Part shown: positions 15,499 to 22,334 of the stretch, piece after piece
Layout of the letters: each line of letters begins with the position of its first letter
How positions within the stretch are numbered: position 1 is the stretch's first letter
Origin: Chitinophagales bacterium
GTDB lineage: Bacteria; Bacteroidota; Bacteroidia; Chitinophagales; Chitinophagaceae
Assembly (NCBI GenBank): GCA_015654695.1
Contig: JAATGJ010000104.1
Coordinates: 1-32,521, forward strand
Length of the DNA stretch: 32,521 bases
Direction: 5' to 3'
Notes under the pieces: model-generated
What the model saw: the letters and a program-made list of their open reading frames with translations, nothing else
Told to the model about the DNA's origin: nothing
The model's database searches: none
Program-made: the position numbers and the translations under genes

Positions 15499-15540
15499 TT
15501 ACCAAAACAGGCACAAGCCTTTTGCAACTCTTACCAAAAC
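15499..15540 (+). promoter_or_regulatory. Direct repeat TTACCAAAAC, possible operator
   Basis: The ten-base word TTACCAAAAC occurs at 15499-15508 and again at 15531-15540, exactly 32 bases apart, which is about three helical turns. Both lie between the putative promoter and ATG 15552. A near-identical TTACTAAAAC lies just before the second paralogue's start (16744-16753). This suggests a binding site for a regulator, perhaps the encoded proteins themselves. Confidence 0.4.
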
Positions 15541-15551
15541 TAAATGTCACC

Positions 15552-16547
15552 ATGGGAGCGTCTAGTATCCAGGTCTTATTATTTCAGCATATTAAATTAC
15601 TTCTGCCTTCCCATGTTGCCATGGTAGATGCAGTAGCAGATATCTTAAACATCAGCAACGATAGCGCCTACAGGAGGATCCGGGGTGAAAAACCTATCAC
15701 CCCGGAAGAAATGCAAAAGTTGGCTGCTCATTATAAAATATCATTGGATCAGTTCATGCACCTGCAAAGTGATTCATTCATTTTTACCGGGCATCTTACA
15801 AACGAATCAGACCATCCTTTTGAAAAATGGATGCAGGATACATTGCAGCAATTGTCTTTTATGAACAGTTTTAGGCATAAGCATATGTATTACCTCGCCA
15901 AGGATATTCCAGCCATGCACTATTTTGCACTACCGGAATTTTGGGCTTTTAAATCCTTCGTATGGAAAAAATCAGTACTTCTTTACGAATCACTTAAGGG
16001 AGTAAAATTTTCAATACAGCAACAAATAGTAGAAAGTAATCCTGAACTCGCCCGTAAAATGGTAGATGTATATAATGAAATACCATGTACAGAAATATGG
16101 AATATTGAATGTATCAACACTACTTTAAGGCAGCTTGAATTTTACAGGACTGCAAACATTTTTGAAACAAAAGAAGATGATTCTGGTTTTTGCAACAGTT
16201 TTTTACTTCTTGTTGACCACATGGAAAAACAAGCTGAACTGGGTTTAAAATTTGTAGTTGGGGAAAGCCCAAAATCTACCGCAGCATCTTATCGCCTTTT
16301 CAATAACGAGTTTCAATTGGGCGATAATACTATTTTTGCTGAACTGGATACTTCGAAAATCACATTTCTCAATCATAGTAATTTTAATTTTATAGCCACC
16401 CGGGATGAACGGTTCAATAATTATATGTATGATAACCTGACAAATCTGATCCGGAAGTCAACACAAATAAGTGAAGTAGGAGAACGGGACCGGATAAAAT
16501 TCTTTAACCGCATCCGCGAAAGGATAAGATCCGTAGCAAAGCTATAA
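15552..16547 (+). CDS. Helix-turn-helix protein with uncharacterised C-terminal domain, paralogue A
   Basis: From ATG 15552 (MGASSIQVLL) this is a 331-residue cytoplasmic protein. Residues 10-65 form a DNA-binding-type helix-turn-helix: HIKLLLPSHVAMVDAVADIL, then LNISNDSAYRRIRGEKPI as the recognition region, then PEEMQKLAAHYKISLDQF. The remaining 260 or so residues have no fold I recognise. They are helical and aromatic-rich, with conserved blocks TEIWNIECINTTL and FNNEFQLGDNTI shared with the next gene. An upstream in-frame ATG at 15366 would add 62 residues encoded by the promoter region and has no counterpart in the paralogue, so it was rejected. It is probably a transcription regulator; target and signal are unknown. 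Confidence 0.72.
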   Translation: MGASSIQVLLFQHIKLLLPSHVAMVDAVADILNISNDSAYRRIRGEKPITPEEMQKLAAHYKISLDQFMHLQSDSFIFTGHLTNESDHPFEKWMQDTLQQLSFMNSFRHKHMYYLAKDIPAMHYFALPEFWAFKSFVWKKSVLLYESLKGVKFSIQQQIVESNPELARKMVDVYNEIPCTEIWNIECINTTLRQLEFYRTANIFETKEDDSGFCNSFLLLVDHMEKQAELGLKFVVGESPKSTAASYRLFNNEFQLGDNTIFAELDTSKITFLNHSNFNFIATRDERFNNYMYDNLTNLIRKSTQISEVGERDRIKFFNRIRERIRSVAKL

Positions 16548-16562
16548 TCATAACAGGATTGT

Positions 16563-16570
16563 TACATTTG
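16563..16570 (+). promoter_or_regulatory. Putative -7 box between the two helix-turn-helix genes
   Basis: TACATTTG is a full match to TAnnTTTG. It lies 16 bases after the stop of paralogue A and about 190 bases before the start of paralogue B, so a transcript from here would have a long leader containing two hairpins. No clear -33 box was found. Confidence 0.4.
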
Positions 16571-16582
16571 CGTATCAATGAC

Positions 16583-16658
16583 GGAGGGAAAAATAACCCT
16601 ATGCAAAAGGGCATCAATTTTTTGTAATAAATTCTATTAAGAAGAAATGCCCTCATGA
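16583..16658 (+). other. Pair of hairpins in the spacer before paralogue B
   Basis: AGGG and CCCT pair across AAAAATAA near 16585-16600. AGGGCAT (about 16606) then pairs with ATGCCCT (about 16647-16653) across a loop of about 34 bases. If transcribed from 16563-16570 these would fold in the leader of paralogue B. They could be a weak terminator for paralogue A, a regulatory leader or a small RNA. Confidence 0.35.
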
Positions 16659-16760
16659 TCCTCGTGTTGTTTATTGCAAAAAAAACAGTATTTCAATGCA
16701 CTGAGGTTTTTTTGTCAATATTGGTGCGTCAGGTTTGCGATTTTTACTAAAACAAGCTAT

Positions 16761-17771
16761 ATGGAATCTTCCGGCGTTCAGCAAGTTTTTTTTACTCATT
16801 TAAGGAGCGTATTGCCACATCATCTCTCTATAGTAGATGAGGTAGCCAATTTACTGGATATCAGTAATGACAGCGCTTACCGTCGTATGCGTGGCGACAA
16901 ACCACTTACATTCGAAGAAGTGCAAAAACTATGTGTTCATTTTAATTTATCATTAGATAGCATATTTCATCTTAACACCGACAGTTATATTTTTTCCGGT
17001 AAGCTGGTAAGTTATACCAGCTTTCATTTTGAACTATACTTGAAAAAAATGTTGGCAGACATGGAAATGGTCAAGTCTTTTGAGAAAGCCGAATTTTATT
17101 TTCTCAATAAGGACTTTCCACTTTTTCACCAATTTCAGATGCCTGAGCTGGCAGCATTTAAGTTTTACTTCTTTATGAAAACGATCCTGAGTTACCAGGG
17201 CATGACTGCTGAAAAATTCTCTGTTGATAAGATCCCTGAATCGCTGAAAACTATTGGAAAAAAAATTGCAGACACCTATTGCCAGGTTTCTTCAACAGAA
17301 ATCTGGAATATACATGGGGTTGATTCAACTTTGCAACAAATAGATTTTTACAGAGATAGCCGGGGATTTGAAAAAAAGGATGACGTTCTCCGTATTTATG
17401 ATTGCCTGAATGAACTGGTCGCCCATGTTGAAAACCAGGCTACATCAGGTAAAAAATTCCCCTTATTTCTAAATGAAAACTGGGGCGGAGCCCGTTACAC
17501 ACTTTATAATAATGAAGTTTCTCTTGGTGATAATACAATTTTGGTGGATACTGGTGAATTTAAGATCGCATACATTAATCACAGCGTATTAAATTATATG
17601 AGTACACGGAACACTGATTTCTGCGATCATATTTATCAAAATATACAAAATACCATGCACCGGTCGTTGCAGATAAGTTCAACCGGAGAGAAAGAGCGGT
17701 TCCGGTTCTTCAATCAGCTGCGTGAAAATATCAGCCGGCGAAGAAGGGTAGCAGAATTGATGGACTACTGA
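16761..17771 (+). CDS. Helix-turn-helix protein with uncharacterised C-terminal domain, paralogue B
   Basis: This 336-residue protein from ATG 16761 (MESSGVQQVFF) is clearly homologous to paralogue A along its whole length. Its helix-turn-helix is HLSIVDEVANLLDISNDSAYRRMRGDKPLTFEEVQKL (quoted as parts HLSIVDEVANLL, DISNDSAYRRMRGDKPL and TFEEVQKL). The shared C-terminal blocks are TEIWNIHGVDSTL, NNEVSLGDNTI and ERFRFFNQLRENI. Substitutions are spread evenly rather than clustered, so the duplication is not recent. The upstream ATG at 16674 would add 29 residues from the promoter region and was rejected. The gene lies 40 bases before mvaB, which has its own promoter-like box. It is probably a regulator; the ligand or target is unknown. 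Confidence 0.72.
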   Translation: MESSGVQQVFFTHLRSVLPHHLSIVDEVANLLDISNDSAYRRMRGDKPLTFEEVQKLCVHFNLSLDSIFHLNTDSYIFSGKLVSYTSFHFELYLKKMLADMEMVKSFEKAEFYFLNKDFPLFHQFQMPELAAFKFYFFMKTILSYQGMTAEKFSVDKIPESLKTIGKKIADTYCQVSSTEIWNIHGVDSTLQQIDFYRDSRGFEKKDDVLRIYDCLNELVAHVENQATSGKKFPLFLNENWGGARYTLYNNEVSLGDNTILVDTGEFKIAYINHSVLNYMSTRNTDFCDHIYQNIQNTMHRSLQISSTGEKERFRFFNQLRENISRRRRVAELMDY

Positions 17772-17786
17772 TCTGCTTCCATATCT

Positions 17787-17794
17787 TACATTTG
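17787..17794 (+). promoter_or_regulatory. Putative -7 box for mvaB
   Basis: TACATTTG fully matches TAnnTTTG and lies 17 bases before ATG 17812, giving a very short leader. There is no matching -33 TTTG at 19-21 bases. Confidence 0.42.
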
Positions 17795-17811
17795 CATCAG
17801 AAACACTTAAC

Positions 17812-18675
17812 ATGACCGGTCAATCGGGTATTAAACTCATTGAATGTCCCCGCGACGCCATGCAGGGCTGGAAGCGCTTTATCCCCACCGTGAAAAAGAC
17901 AGAATACATTAACTCATTACTAAAAGTTGGTTTTGACACCATTGACTTCGGAAGTTTTGTTTCGCCAAAAGCCATTCCGCAAATGGCGGATACAGCGGAA
18001 GTAGCCAGGAATTTGAAATTGGGAATGAGTAATACAAAGCTGCTTGCGATTGTCGCTAATTACAGGGGAGCCGAAGACGCATCTGTTTTTGATGAGATCA
18101 ACTATCTGGGTTTTCCATTTTCTGTTTCTGAAACCTTTCAGCAGCGCAATACTAATTCTTCTATAGAAGAATCATTAGACAGGGTAGAAGAGATACAGAA
18201 TCTTTGTATAAAAACAGGGAAACAACTGGTTGTTTATATCTCCATGGGCTTTGGTAATCCCTATGGCGATCCTTATGATGAAGAAATAGTTTTTGAATGG
18301 GTGAATAAATTAGTGGGAATGGATATCGGGATCATTTCACTGGCGGATACTGTTGGTGTTGCGGCTCCTGAACAAGTATATGACATGACCAGTTACCTTA
18401 TTGAATCATTACCGGGTACTGAAATTGGCGTTCATCTTCATTCTACTCCCGGTAACTGGAAAGAAAAATTGGAAGCGGCGGTAAAAGCGGGCTGCAAACG
18501 TTTTGACGGCGCATTAAAAGGAATAGGCGGTTGCCCGATGGCTGATGATGAACTGGTGGGGAATATGAATACAGAATGGATGATAAACTATTTTGAAGAA
18601 CATCGTATATCACCCCCGTTGAATAAGGAAGCATTGGAAGAAAGTTTGCGTATCGCTTCGGAAATTTTTATTTAA
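17812..18675 (+). CDS. mvaB: Hydroxymethylglutaryl-CoA lyase
   Basis: HMG-CoA lyase splits 3-hydroxy-3-methylglutaryl-CoA into acetyl-CoA and acetoacetate, the last step of leucine breakdown. The 287-residue TIM-barrel protein has the catalytic IECPRDAMQGW (R14, D15), the metal-binding HLHSTPGN (H208, H210), and the lyase signature GIGGCPMADD with C241, followed by GNMNTEW (N251). These match the positions known from the human enzyme. The glycine-rich cysteine loop separates it from isopropylmalate and homocitrate synthases of the same superfamily. No other leucine-degradation gene is in the window. The two helix-turn-helix genes just upstream could regulate it, but nothing in the sequence shows this directly. 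Confidence 0.9.
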   Translation: MTGQSGIKLIECPRDAMQGWKRFIPTVKKTEYINSLLKVGFDTIDFGSFVSPKAIPQMADTAEVARNLKLGMSNTKLLAIVANYRGAEDASVFDEINYLGFPFSVSETFQQRNTNSSIEESLDRVEEIQNLCIKTGKQLVVYISMGFGNPYGDPYDEEIVFEWVNKLVGMDIGIISLADTVGVAAPEQVYDMTSYLIESLPGTEIGVHLHSTPGNWKEKLEAAVKAGCKRFDGALKGIGGCPMADDELVGNMNTEWMINYFEEHRISPPLNKEALEESLRIASEIFI

Positions 18676-18744
18676 ATGTGTGGGTATTCTTAGTAAGACG
18701 CTATCTCCCAACGTATCAACTTTAAACTCGTCAACTCATACTGG

Positions 18745-19746
18745 ATGGATTTCATGATAAATATTGATTTGAAGAAATTGCCGCAGCCAATCCGTTACGG
18801 GGACAAGATATTACTGACAGGTTCCTGTTTTACTGAGCATATAGGCAATGCCCTGGAAGCGGGTAAATTTCCTGTGCTGCAAAATCCGAACGGTATTTTA
18901 TTTGATCCTGCGAGTGTTTGTAAGAGTTTGCAATCCTATATTGACAACAAACAGTACAGCGAATCCGACCTGTTTCAACTGAACGAGGTTTGGCATAGCT
19001 GGCAGCACCATTCCCGGTTTTCCAATATCAATGCAAAGGAAGCTGTAACAATCGTTAATACTTCACAACAAAAGGCCCATGCTTTTTTGAAGGAAGCCAG
19101 GTGGATCATCATTACACTTGGTTCATCGTTTTCATACCGGTTGACAGACCTTAGCCCCGGCCCTTCTCCGGATGGAGAGGAGGGAGTCGCCAATTGCCAC
19201 CGCGCCCCGGCGCAATGGTTCAATAAACATTTACTGGAAATTAAAGAGACCGTTTCCCTACTGGAAAATTGTTATCAGCGATTAATGGAATTCAATCCTG
19301 GCCTGGATATAATTCTTACAGTAAGCCCGGTGCGGCATACCAGGGATGGTGTGGTAGAAAACAACCGTAGCAAAGCAAGACTGGTAGAAGCCGTTCACCA
19401 TATCGCTGGTAAGTTTAATAACATACATTACTTCCCCGCTTATGAACTGGTGATAGATGTATTACGGGATTACCGCTTCTATGATGCTGATCTCGTCCAT
19501 CCAAACTATATGGCAACAGAATACGTGCTGGAAAAATTTACAGAAGCCTGTATAGATGAATCATCGCAACAATTAATGCAGGAAATAAGAAAGATCACTA
19601 TTGCCAGGAAGCACCGGGCTTTTCAACCGGAAACGAAAGTACATCAGCAGTTTCTAACAAGCCATTTTGAAAAAGTAAAAGCATTAAAGGAAAAATATCC
19701 TTTTCTTGATCTTTCAGAAGAACTGGCTTACTTCTCTCAAACATAG
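18745..19746 (+). CDS. GSCFA domain-containing protein with an in-frame repeat insertion
   Basis: This 333-residue protein has the family motif TGSCFTEHIG (about 26-35), which gives GSCFA its name, then GILFDPASV, WHSWQHHSRF and the later block SPVRHTRDG. GSCFA proteins are related to SGNH-type hydrolases and occur mostly in Bacteroidota and Proteobacteria; the substrate is not established. Residues LSPGPSPDGEEG (about 136-147), between SFSYRLTD and VANCHRAPA, are encoded by a REP-like repeat (19149-19185). Relatives would be expected to have a short loop there. ATG 18745 and ATG 18754 are both possible starts; the family does not decide between them. The preceding 69-base spacer shows no clear promoter. 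Confidence 0.85.
   Translation: MDFMINIDLKKLPQPIRYGDKILLTGSCFTEHIGNALEAGKFPVLQNPNGILFDPASVCKSLQSYIDNKQYSESDLFQLNEVWHSWQHHSRFSNINAKEAVTIVNTSQQKAHAFLKEARWIIITLGSSFSYRLTDLSPGPSPDGEEGVANCHRAPAQWFNKHLLEIKETVSLLENCYQRLMEFNPGLDIILTVSPVRHTRDGVVENNRSKARLVEAVHHIAGKFNNIHYFPAYELVIDVLRDYRFYDADLVHPNYMATEYVLEKFTEACIDESSQQLMQEIRKITIARKHRAFQPETKVHQQFLTSHFEKVKALKEKYPFLDLSEELAYFSQT
19149..19185 (+). repeat. REP-like repeat inside the GSCFA coding sequence
   Basis: CCTTAGCCCCGGCCCTTCTCC, GGAT and GGAGAGGAGGGA form an imperfect inverted repeat similar to the intergenic copies at 7428, 10374 and 10461. It keeps the frame open and is read as LSPGPSPDGEEG, the peptide such repeats commonly encode when translated. 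Confidence 0.65.
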
Positions 19747-19747
19747 T

Positions 19748-19778
19748 TTTGTAATTAATTGATAGAAAACTATCTTTC
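19748..19778 (+). promoter_or_regulatory. Promoter of galK
   Basis: TTTG (19748-19751), a 19-base spacer and TATCTTTC (19771-19778, one mismatch to TAnnTTTG) fit the Bacteroidota promoter. GATAG and CTATC form a perfect five-base inverted repeat around AAAA at 19761-19774, overlapping the -7 box. ATG follows 29 bases later at 19808. Confidence 0.55.
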
Positions 19779-19807
19779 ACTTTTTAAACGTAGCAGCAAG
19801 TCGTAAG

Positions 19808-20959
19808 ATGAAAGTTGAATTGGAAAAAAAATTCCGGGAACTGTTTGACAAAGATTCGGAGCATGTTTTTTTTTGTCCCGGTCGTGTCAACCTGATAGGC
19901 GAACATATAGATTATAATGGCGGAAAAGTAATGCCCTGCGCTATTTCCCTGGGGACTTATCTTGCTGTTGCAAAGAATAACGACAAAATATTTCGTTTCC
20001 GATGCCTCAATTTTCCTGAAATAGCTGACCTTCATTTGCAAACCTCTTATTCAAAAAACGGGAAGGGATGGTTCAATTATCCGTTAGGAGTTATTAATGA
20101 ATTGATCAGCGGGGATAATGATCTTTCGGGGCTTGACATGCTTTTTTACGGCAATCTTCCGATTGCGGCAGGCCTTTCTTCTTCCGCTTCCATTGAAGTA
20201 CTGACAACATTTGCCCTGCAAACCATTTTTCACCTTGGCATCTCCAATAAAGATGCGGCCTTGCTTTCTCAAAAAGTAGAAAATGAGTTTATCGGTGTGA
20301 ATTGTGGCATCATGGATCAGTTTGCTGTTGCCATGGGAAAAGCAAATAATGCTATCCTGTTAAACTGCGATACGATTGAATACGAGTATCTGCCTTTTGA
20401 CACCGGTGAATATATTTTAGCTATCATCAACAGTAATAAGCAAAGATCTCTTTCTGAATCAAAGTATAATGAACGGTTTGCTGAATGCCGCGCCTCGCTG
20501 AAGTGTTTGCAAAAAGAACTTATCGCCGATCATTTATGTGATATAGATACTAAAAGTTTTGAATCGCACCGTTACCTGATCAACAACGCCCTCCTGGAAA
20601 AAAGGGCTTCACACGTTATTAGCGAAAATGAAAGGGTAAACGAAGCCAAAGAAGTGTTGCCAACGGGAAACCTGAACCGGTTCGGTGAGCTGATGTATGC
20701 ATCCCATCAATCATTGAAAGAATTATATGAAGTAAGCGGAAAAGAATTAGATACTATCGTTGATTTTTGCAAAACATATAAAGGTTGTATCGGGGCAAGG
20801 ATGACAGGCGCCGGCTTTGGTGGCTGTGCTATTGCCCTGGTAAAGAAAGACCAGTTTGATGATTTTTCACAAAAGCTAACTACTTACTATCAAAACAAGA
20901 TCGGTTATGAACCGGGAGTATTTGCTTCTGCGGTAGGTGATGGAGTCAGAAGTTTGTAA
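19808..20959 (+). CDS. galK: Galactokinase
   Basis: GalK phosphorylates alpha-D-galactose with ATP in the Leloir pathway. The 383 residues match the E. coli length. This GHMP-family kinase shows the sugar-binding galactokinase signature PGRVNLIGEHIDYNGG (24-39), the ATP-binding loop GLSSSAS (122-128), the catalytic aspartate in NCGIMDQFAVAMG (D170) and the third GHMP motif ARMTGAGFGGCA near the C-terminus. No galT, galE or galM gene is in the window, so the rest of the pathway must be elsewhere. The gene has its own promoter-like sequence and ends at a long hairpin shared with the convergent miaE. Confidence 0.94.
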   Translation: MKVELEKKFRELFDKDSEHVFFCPGRVNLIGEHIDYNGGKVMPCAISLGTYLAVAKNNDKIFRFRCLNFPEIADLHLQTSYSKNGKGWFNYPLGVINELISGDNDLSGLDMLFYGNLPIAAGLSSSASIEVLTTFALQTIFHLGISNKDAALLSQKVENEFIGVNCGIMDQFAVAMGKANNAILLNCDTIEYEYLPFDTGEYILAIINSNKQRSLSESKYNERFAECRASLKCLQKELIADHLCDIDTKSFESHRYLINNALLEKRASHVISENERVNEAKEVLPTGNLNRFGELMYASHQSLKELYEVSGKELDTIVDFCKTYKGCIGARMTGAGFGGCAIALVKKDQFDDFSQKLTTYYQNKIGYEPGVFASAVGDGVRSL

Positions 20960-20971
20960 GAAGAGAAAAAC

Positions 20972-21029
20972 AAAAGTAAAAATTCAAAAAGTGACCGGGG
21001 CGTTGTTTTTACTTTTGAATTTTTACTTT
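20972..21029. terminator. Long bidirectional hairpin between galK and miaE
   Basis: AAAGTAAAAATTCAAAAAGT (20973-20992) pairs with ACTTTTGAATTTTTACTTT (21011-21029) over 19 base pairs with one bulged A. The loop is about 18 bases and rich in G and C. The arms end 13 bases after the galK stop and directly against the miaE stop. A-rich and T-rich arms on either side suit a terminator working in both directions for the convergent genes. Confidence 0.65.
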
Positions 21030-21638
21030 CTAATGTATCCGGTCACCCCTTATTTCTAATTGCTTTATTATGCCGGCTTCATACTCCAGCCATTCTTTCC
21101 AGCGGTTTCTTACTTTTTCTTTATCCATATAAGTTTCGGCCAGCTCAATAAACAGGGTATAATGCCCGGCCTCACTTTCCATAAAACGGCGGTAAAAATT
21201 CCGCAGGTATTCATCATCCAGTCCTTCACTCAGGCGTTTGAATCGTTCGCAGCTACGGGCCTCAATAAGTGCCATCGTCAGCAGATTGTCCAGGAACCTG
21301 TCCTTCCAATGACCACCTTTTTGCTGGAAGTCAATCAGCTTATTTACGTATTCGTCCTTTCTTTGCCGGCCAAGCTTAAGATTACGCTTATGCAATTCAG
21401 CCAGCACCTGGCGAAAATGACCCCATTCTTCGGTTACGATAGGAGAAAGCTCAGTGACGAGTTTTTCCATCTCACTGTATCGCTGAATCAATGTAATGCA
21501 GGTAGTTGCAGCCTTTTGTTCACAATAAGCATGGTCGGTAAGGATGTCTTCCAGCGACCTTTCAGCCAGATTTACCCAGCGGGGATCGGTGGGAAGCTGA
21601 AGACCTAGAATGTTTTTGGTGTCCTGCGATAATTCCAT
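21030..21638 (-). CDS. miaE: tRNA-(ms2io6A)-hydroxylase
   Basis: MiaE is a non-haem diiron monooxygenase that hydroxylates the isoprenyl group of 2-methylthio-N6-isopentenyl-adenosine at position 37 of some tRNAs. The 202-residue helical protein shows the ferritin-like ligand pattern: DHAYCEQKAA (E40), EEWGHF (E71, H74), EARSCERF (E126) and ESEAGHYTLF (E156, H159). These blocks are characteristic of MiaE. Hydroxylation needs MiaA and MiaB to act first; neither gene is in the window. The gene is transcribed towards galK. The start at ATG 21638 (MELSQDTKNILG) leaves a 162-base divergent spacer shared with rpsO. Confidence 0.9.
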   Translation of the reverse strand: MELSQDTKNILGLQLPTDPRWVNLAERSLEDILTDHAYCEQKAATTCITLIQRYSEMEKLVTELSPIVTEEWGHFRQVLAELHKRNLKLGRQRKDEYVNKLIDFQQKGGHWKDRFLDNLLTMALIEARSCERFKRLSEGLDDEYLRNFYRRFMESEAGHYTLFIELAETYMDKEKVRNRWKEWLEYEAGIIKQLEIRGDRIH

Positions 21639-21712
21639 GAATGCAAATATAAACCCCGCAGAGACAAGACAATGCCTTGTCCCGGGAGGTTAAAAATTAG
21701 CCCTCTTATGCT

Positions 21713-21743
21713 TTTGCAGTTCGGTTTCATTGCCCTACCTTTG
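21713..21743 (+). promoter_or_regulatory. Promoter of rpsO
   Basis: TTTG (21713-21716), a 19-base spacer and TACCTTTG (21736-21743) match the Bacteroidota primary-sigma promoter at both boxes and at the spacing. Transcription would start near 21750, giving a leader of about 50 bases before ATG 21801. This is the best promoter match in the window. Confidence 0.72.
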
Positions 21744-21766
21744 CCGCCACAAATAATAATTATAGC

Positions 21767-21787
21767 AATTCATTAATTGAATGAATT
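21767..21787 (+). promoter_or_regulatory. Hairpin in the rpsO leader
   Basis: AATTCATT (21767-21774) and AATGAATT (21780-21787) pair perfectly around the five bases AATTG. The hairpin ends 13 bases before the rpsO ATG, so it could cover or control the ribosome entry region. It is A+T only apart from one pair, so its stability is low. Confidence 0.4.
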
Positions 21788-21800
21788 AAAAAAAACAAAG

Positions 21801-22070
21801 ATGCCTTTAACAAAAGAAAAAACAGCAACAATTTTTAAAGAATTCGGTGGAAGCGCTACTAATACCGGTTCTATTGAAGGTCAGATAGCACAGTTGACTG
21901 AGCGTATCGCCCAGATCAGCGGTCATCTTCAGCTAAACAAAAAAGACTTCTCTACTCACCGCGGCCTGATGCAATTAGTTGGTAAGCGTAAAAGCCTGCT
22001 CAATTATATGCAAAAAACTAACCTGACAGGTTATCGCCAGTTGATCGAGAAACTCGGACTTAGAAAATAA
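21801..22070 (+). CDS. rpsO: 30S ribosomal protein S15
   Basis: S15 is a primary 16S rRNA-binding protein of the small-subunit platform. From ATG 21801 it is 89 residues, the standard length. The sequence TGSIEGQIAQLTERI, GHLQLNKKDFSTHRGL and LVGKRKSLLNYM is the conserved S15 core, with the H-x-x-D-F-S-x-R-x-L type rRNA contact region. An upstream TTG at 21777 would add eight residues (MNELKKTK) and overlap the leader hairpin, so it is rejected. As in many bacteria, pnp follows on the same strand, here after a 264-base spacer. Confidence 0.97.
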   Translation: MPLTKEKTATIFKEFGGSATNTGSIEGQIAQLTERIAQISGHLQLNKKDFSTHRGLMQLVGKRKSLLNYMQKTNLTGYRQLIEKLGLRK

Positions 22071-22147
22071 ATTCCTGATCCCTGAGAGGGTTTGGGAAAA
22101 ATCTTTATATCCGAAGTTTAATCAGCCATTGAATTTCCTATAAATAT

Positions 22148-22178
22148 ATTCCCAACTTCTTAAACGGACGTTGGGAAT
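22148..22178 (+). terminator. Hairpin in the rpsO-pnp spacer
   Basis: ATTCCCAAC (22148-22156) pairs perfectly with GTTGGGAAT (22170-22178) across a 13-base loop. It is followed by AAGTGTTTTTAG. It could be a weak terminator after rpsO or an RNA-processing site between rpsO and pnp, as known at the same junction in E. coli. Confidence 0.45.
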
Positions 22179-22334
22179 AAGTGTTTTTAGACTTTCTCTT
22201 TCCAGGGCTGCTGTTTTATGTTTTACCGTTTCACAAATGCTGATAGTAGTAATGCAGCCGGGTTTATAAAAAAATATCCTTCACAGTTTGAACGTTAACC
22301 TCTAAACTTCAAACATCAAACTTGAAAATATCGT

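Noticed and set aside
15366-15551. 62-residue N-terminal extension of helix-turn-helix paralogue A
   Set aside because: It runs through the putative promoter and direct repeats and has no counterpart in paralogue B.
16578-16640. 20-codon frame after the -7 box at 16563
   Set aside because: It is too short, has no homology signal, and the hairpins in the same place explain the structure better.
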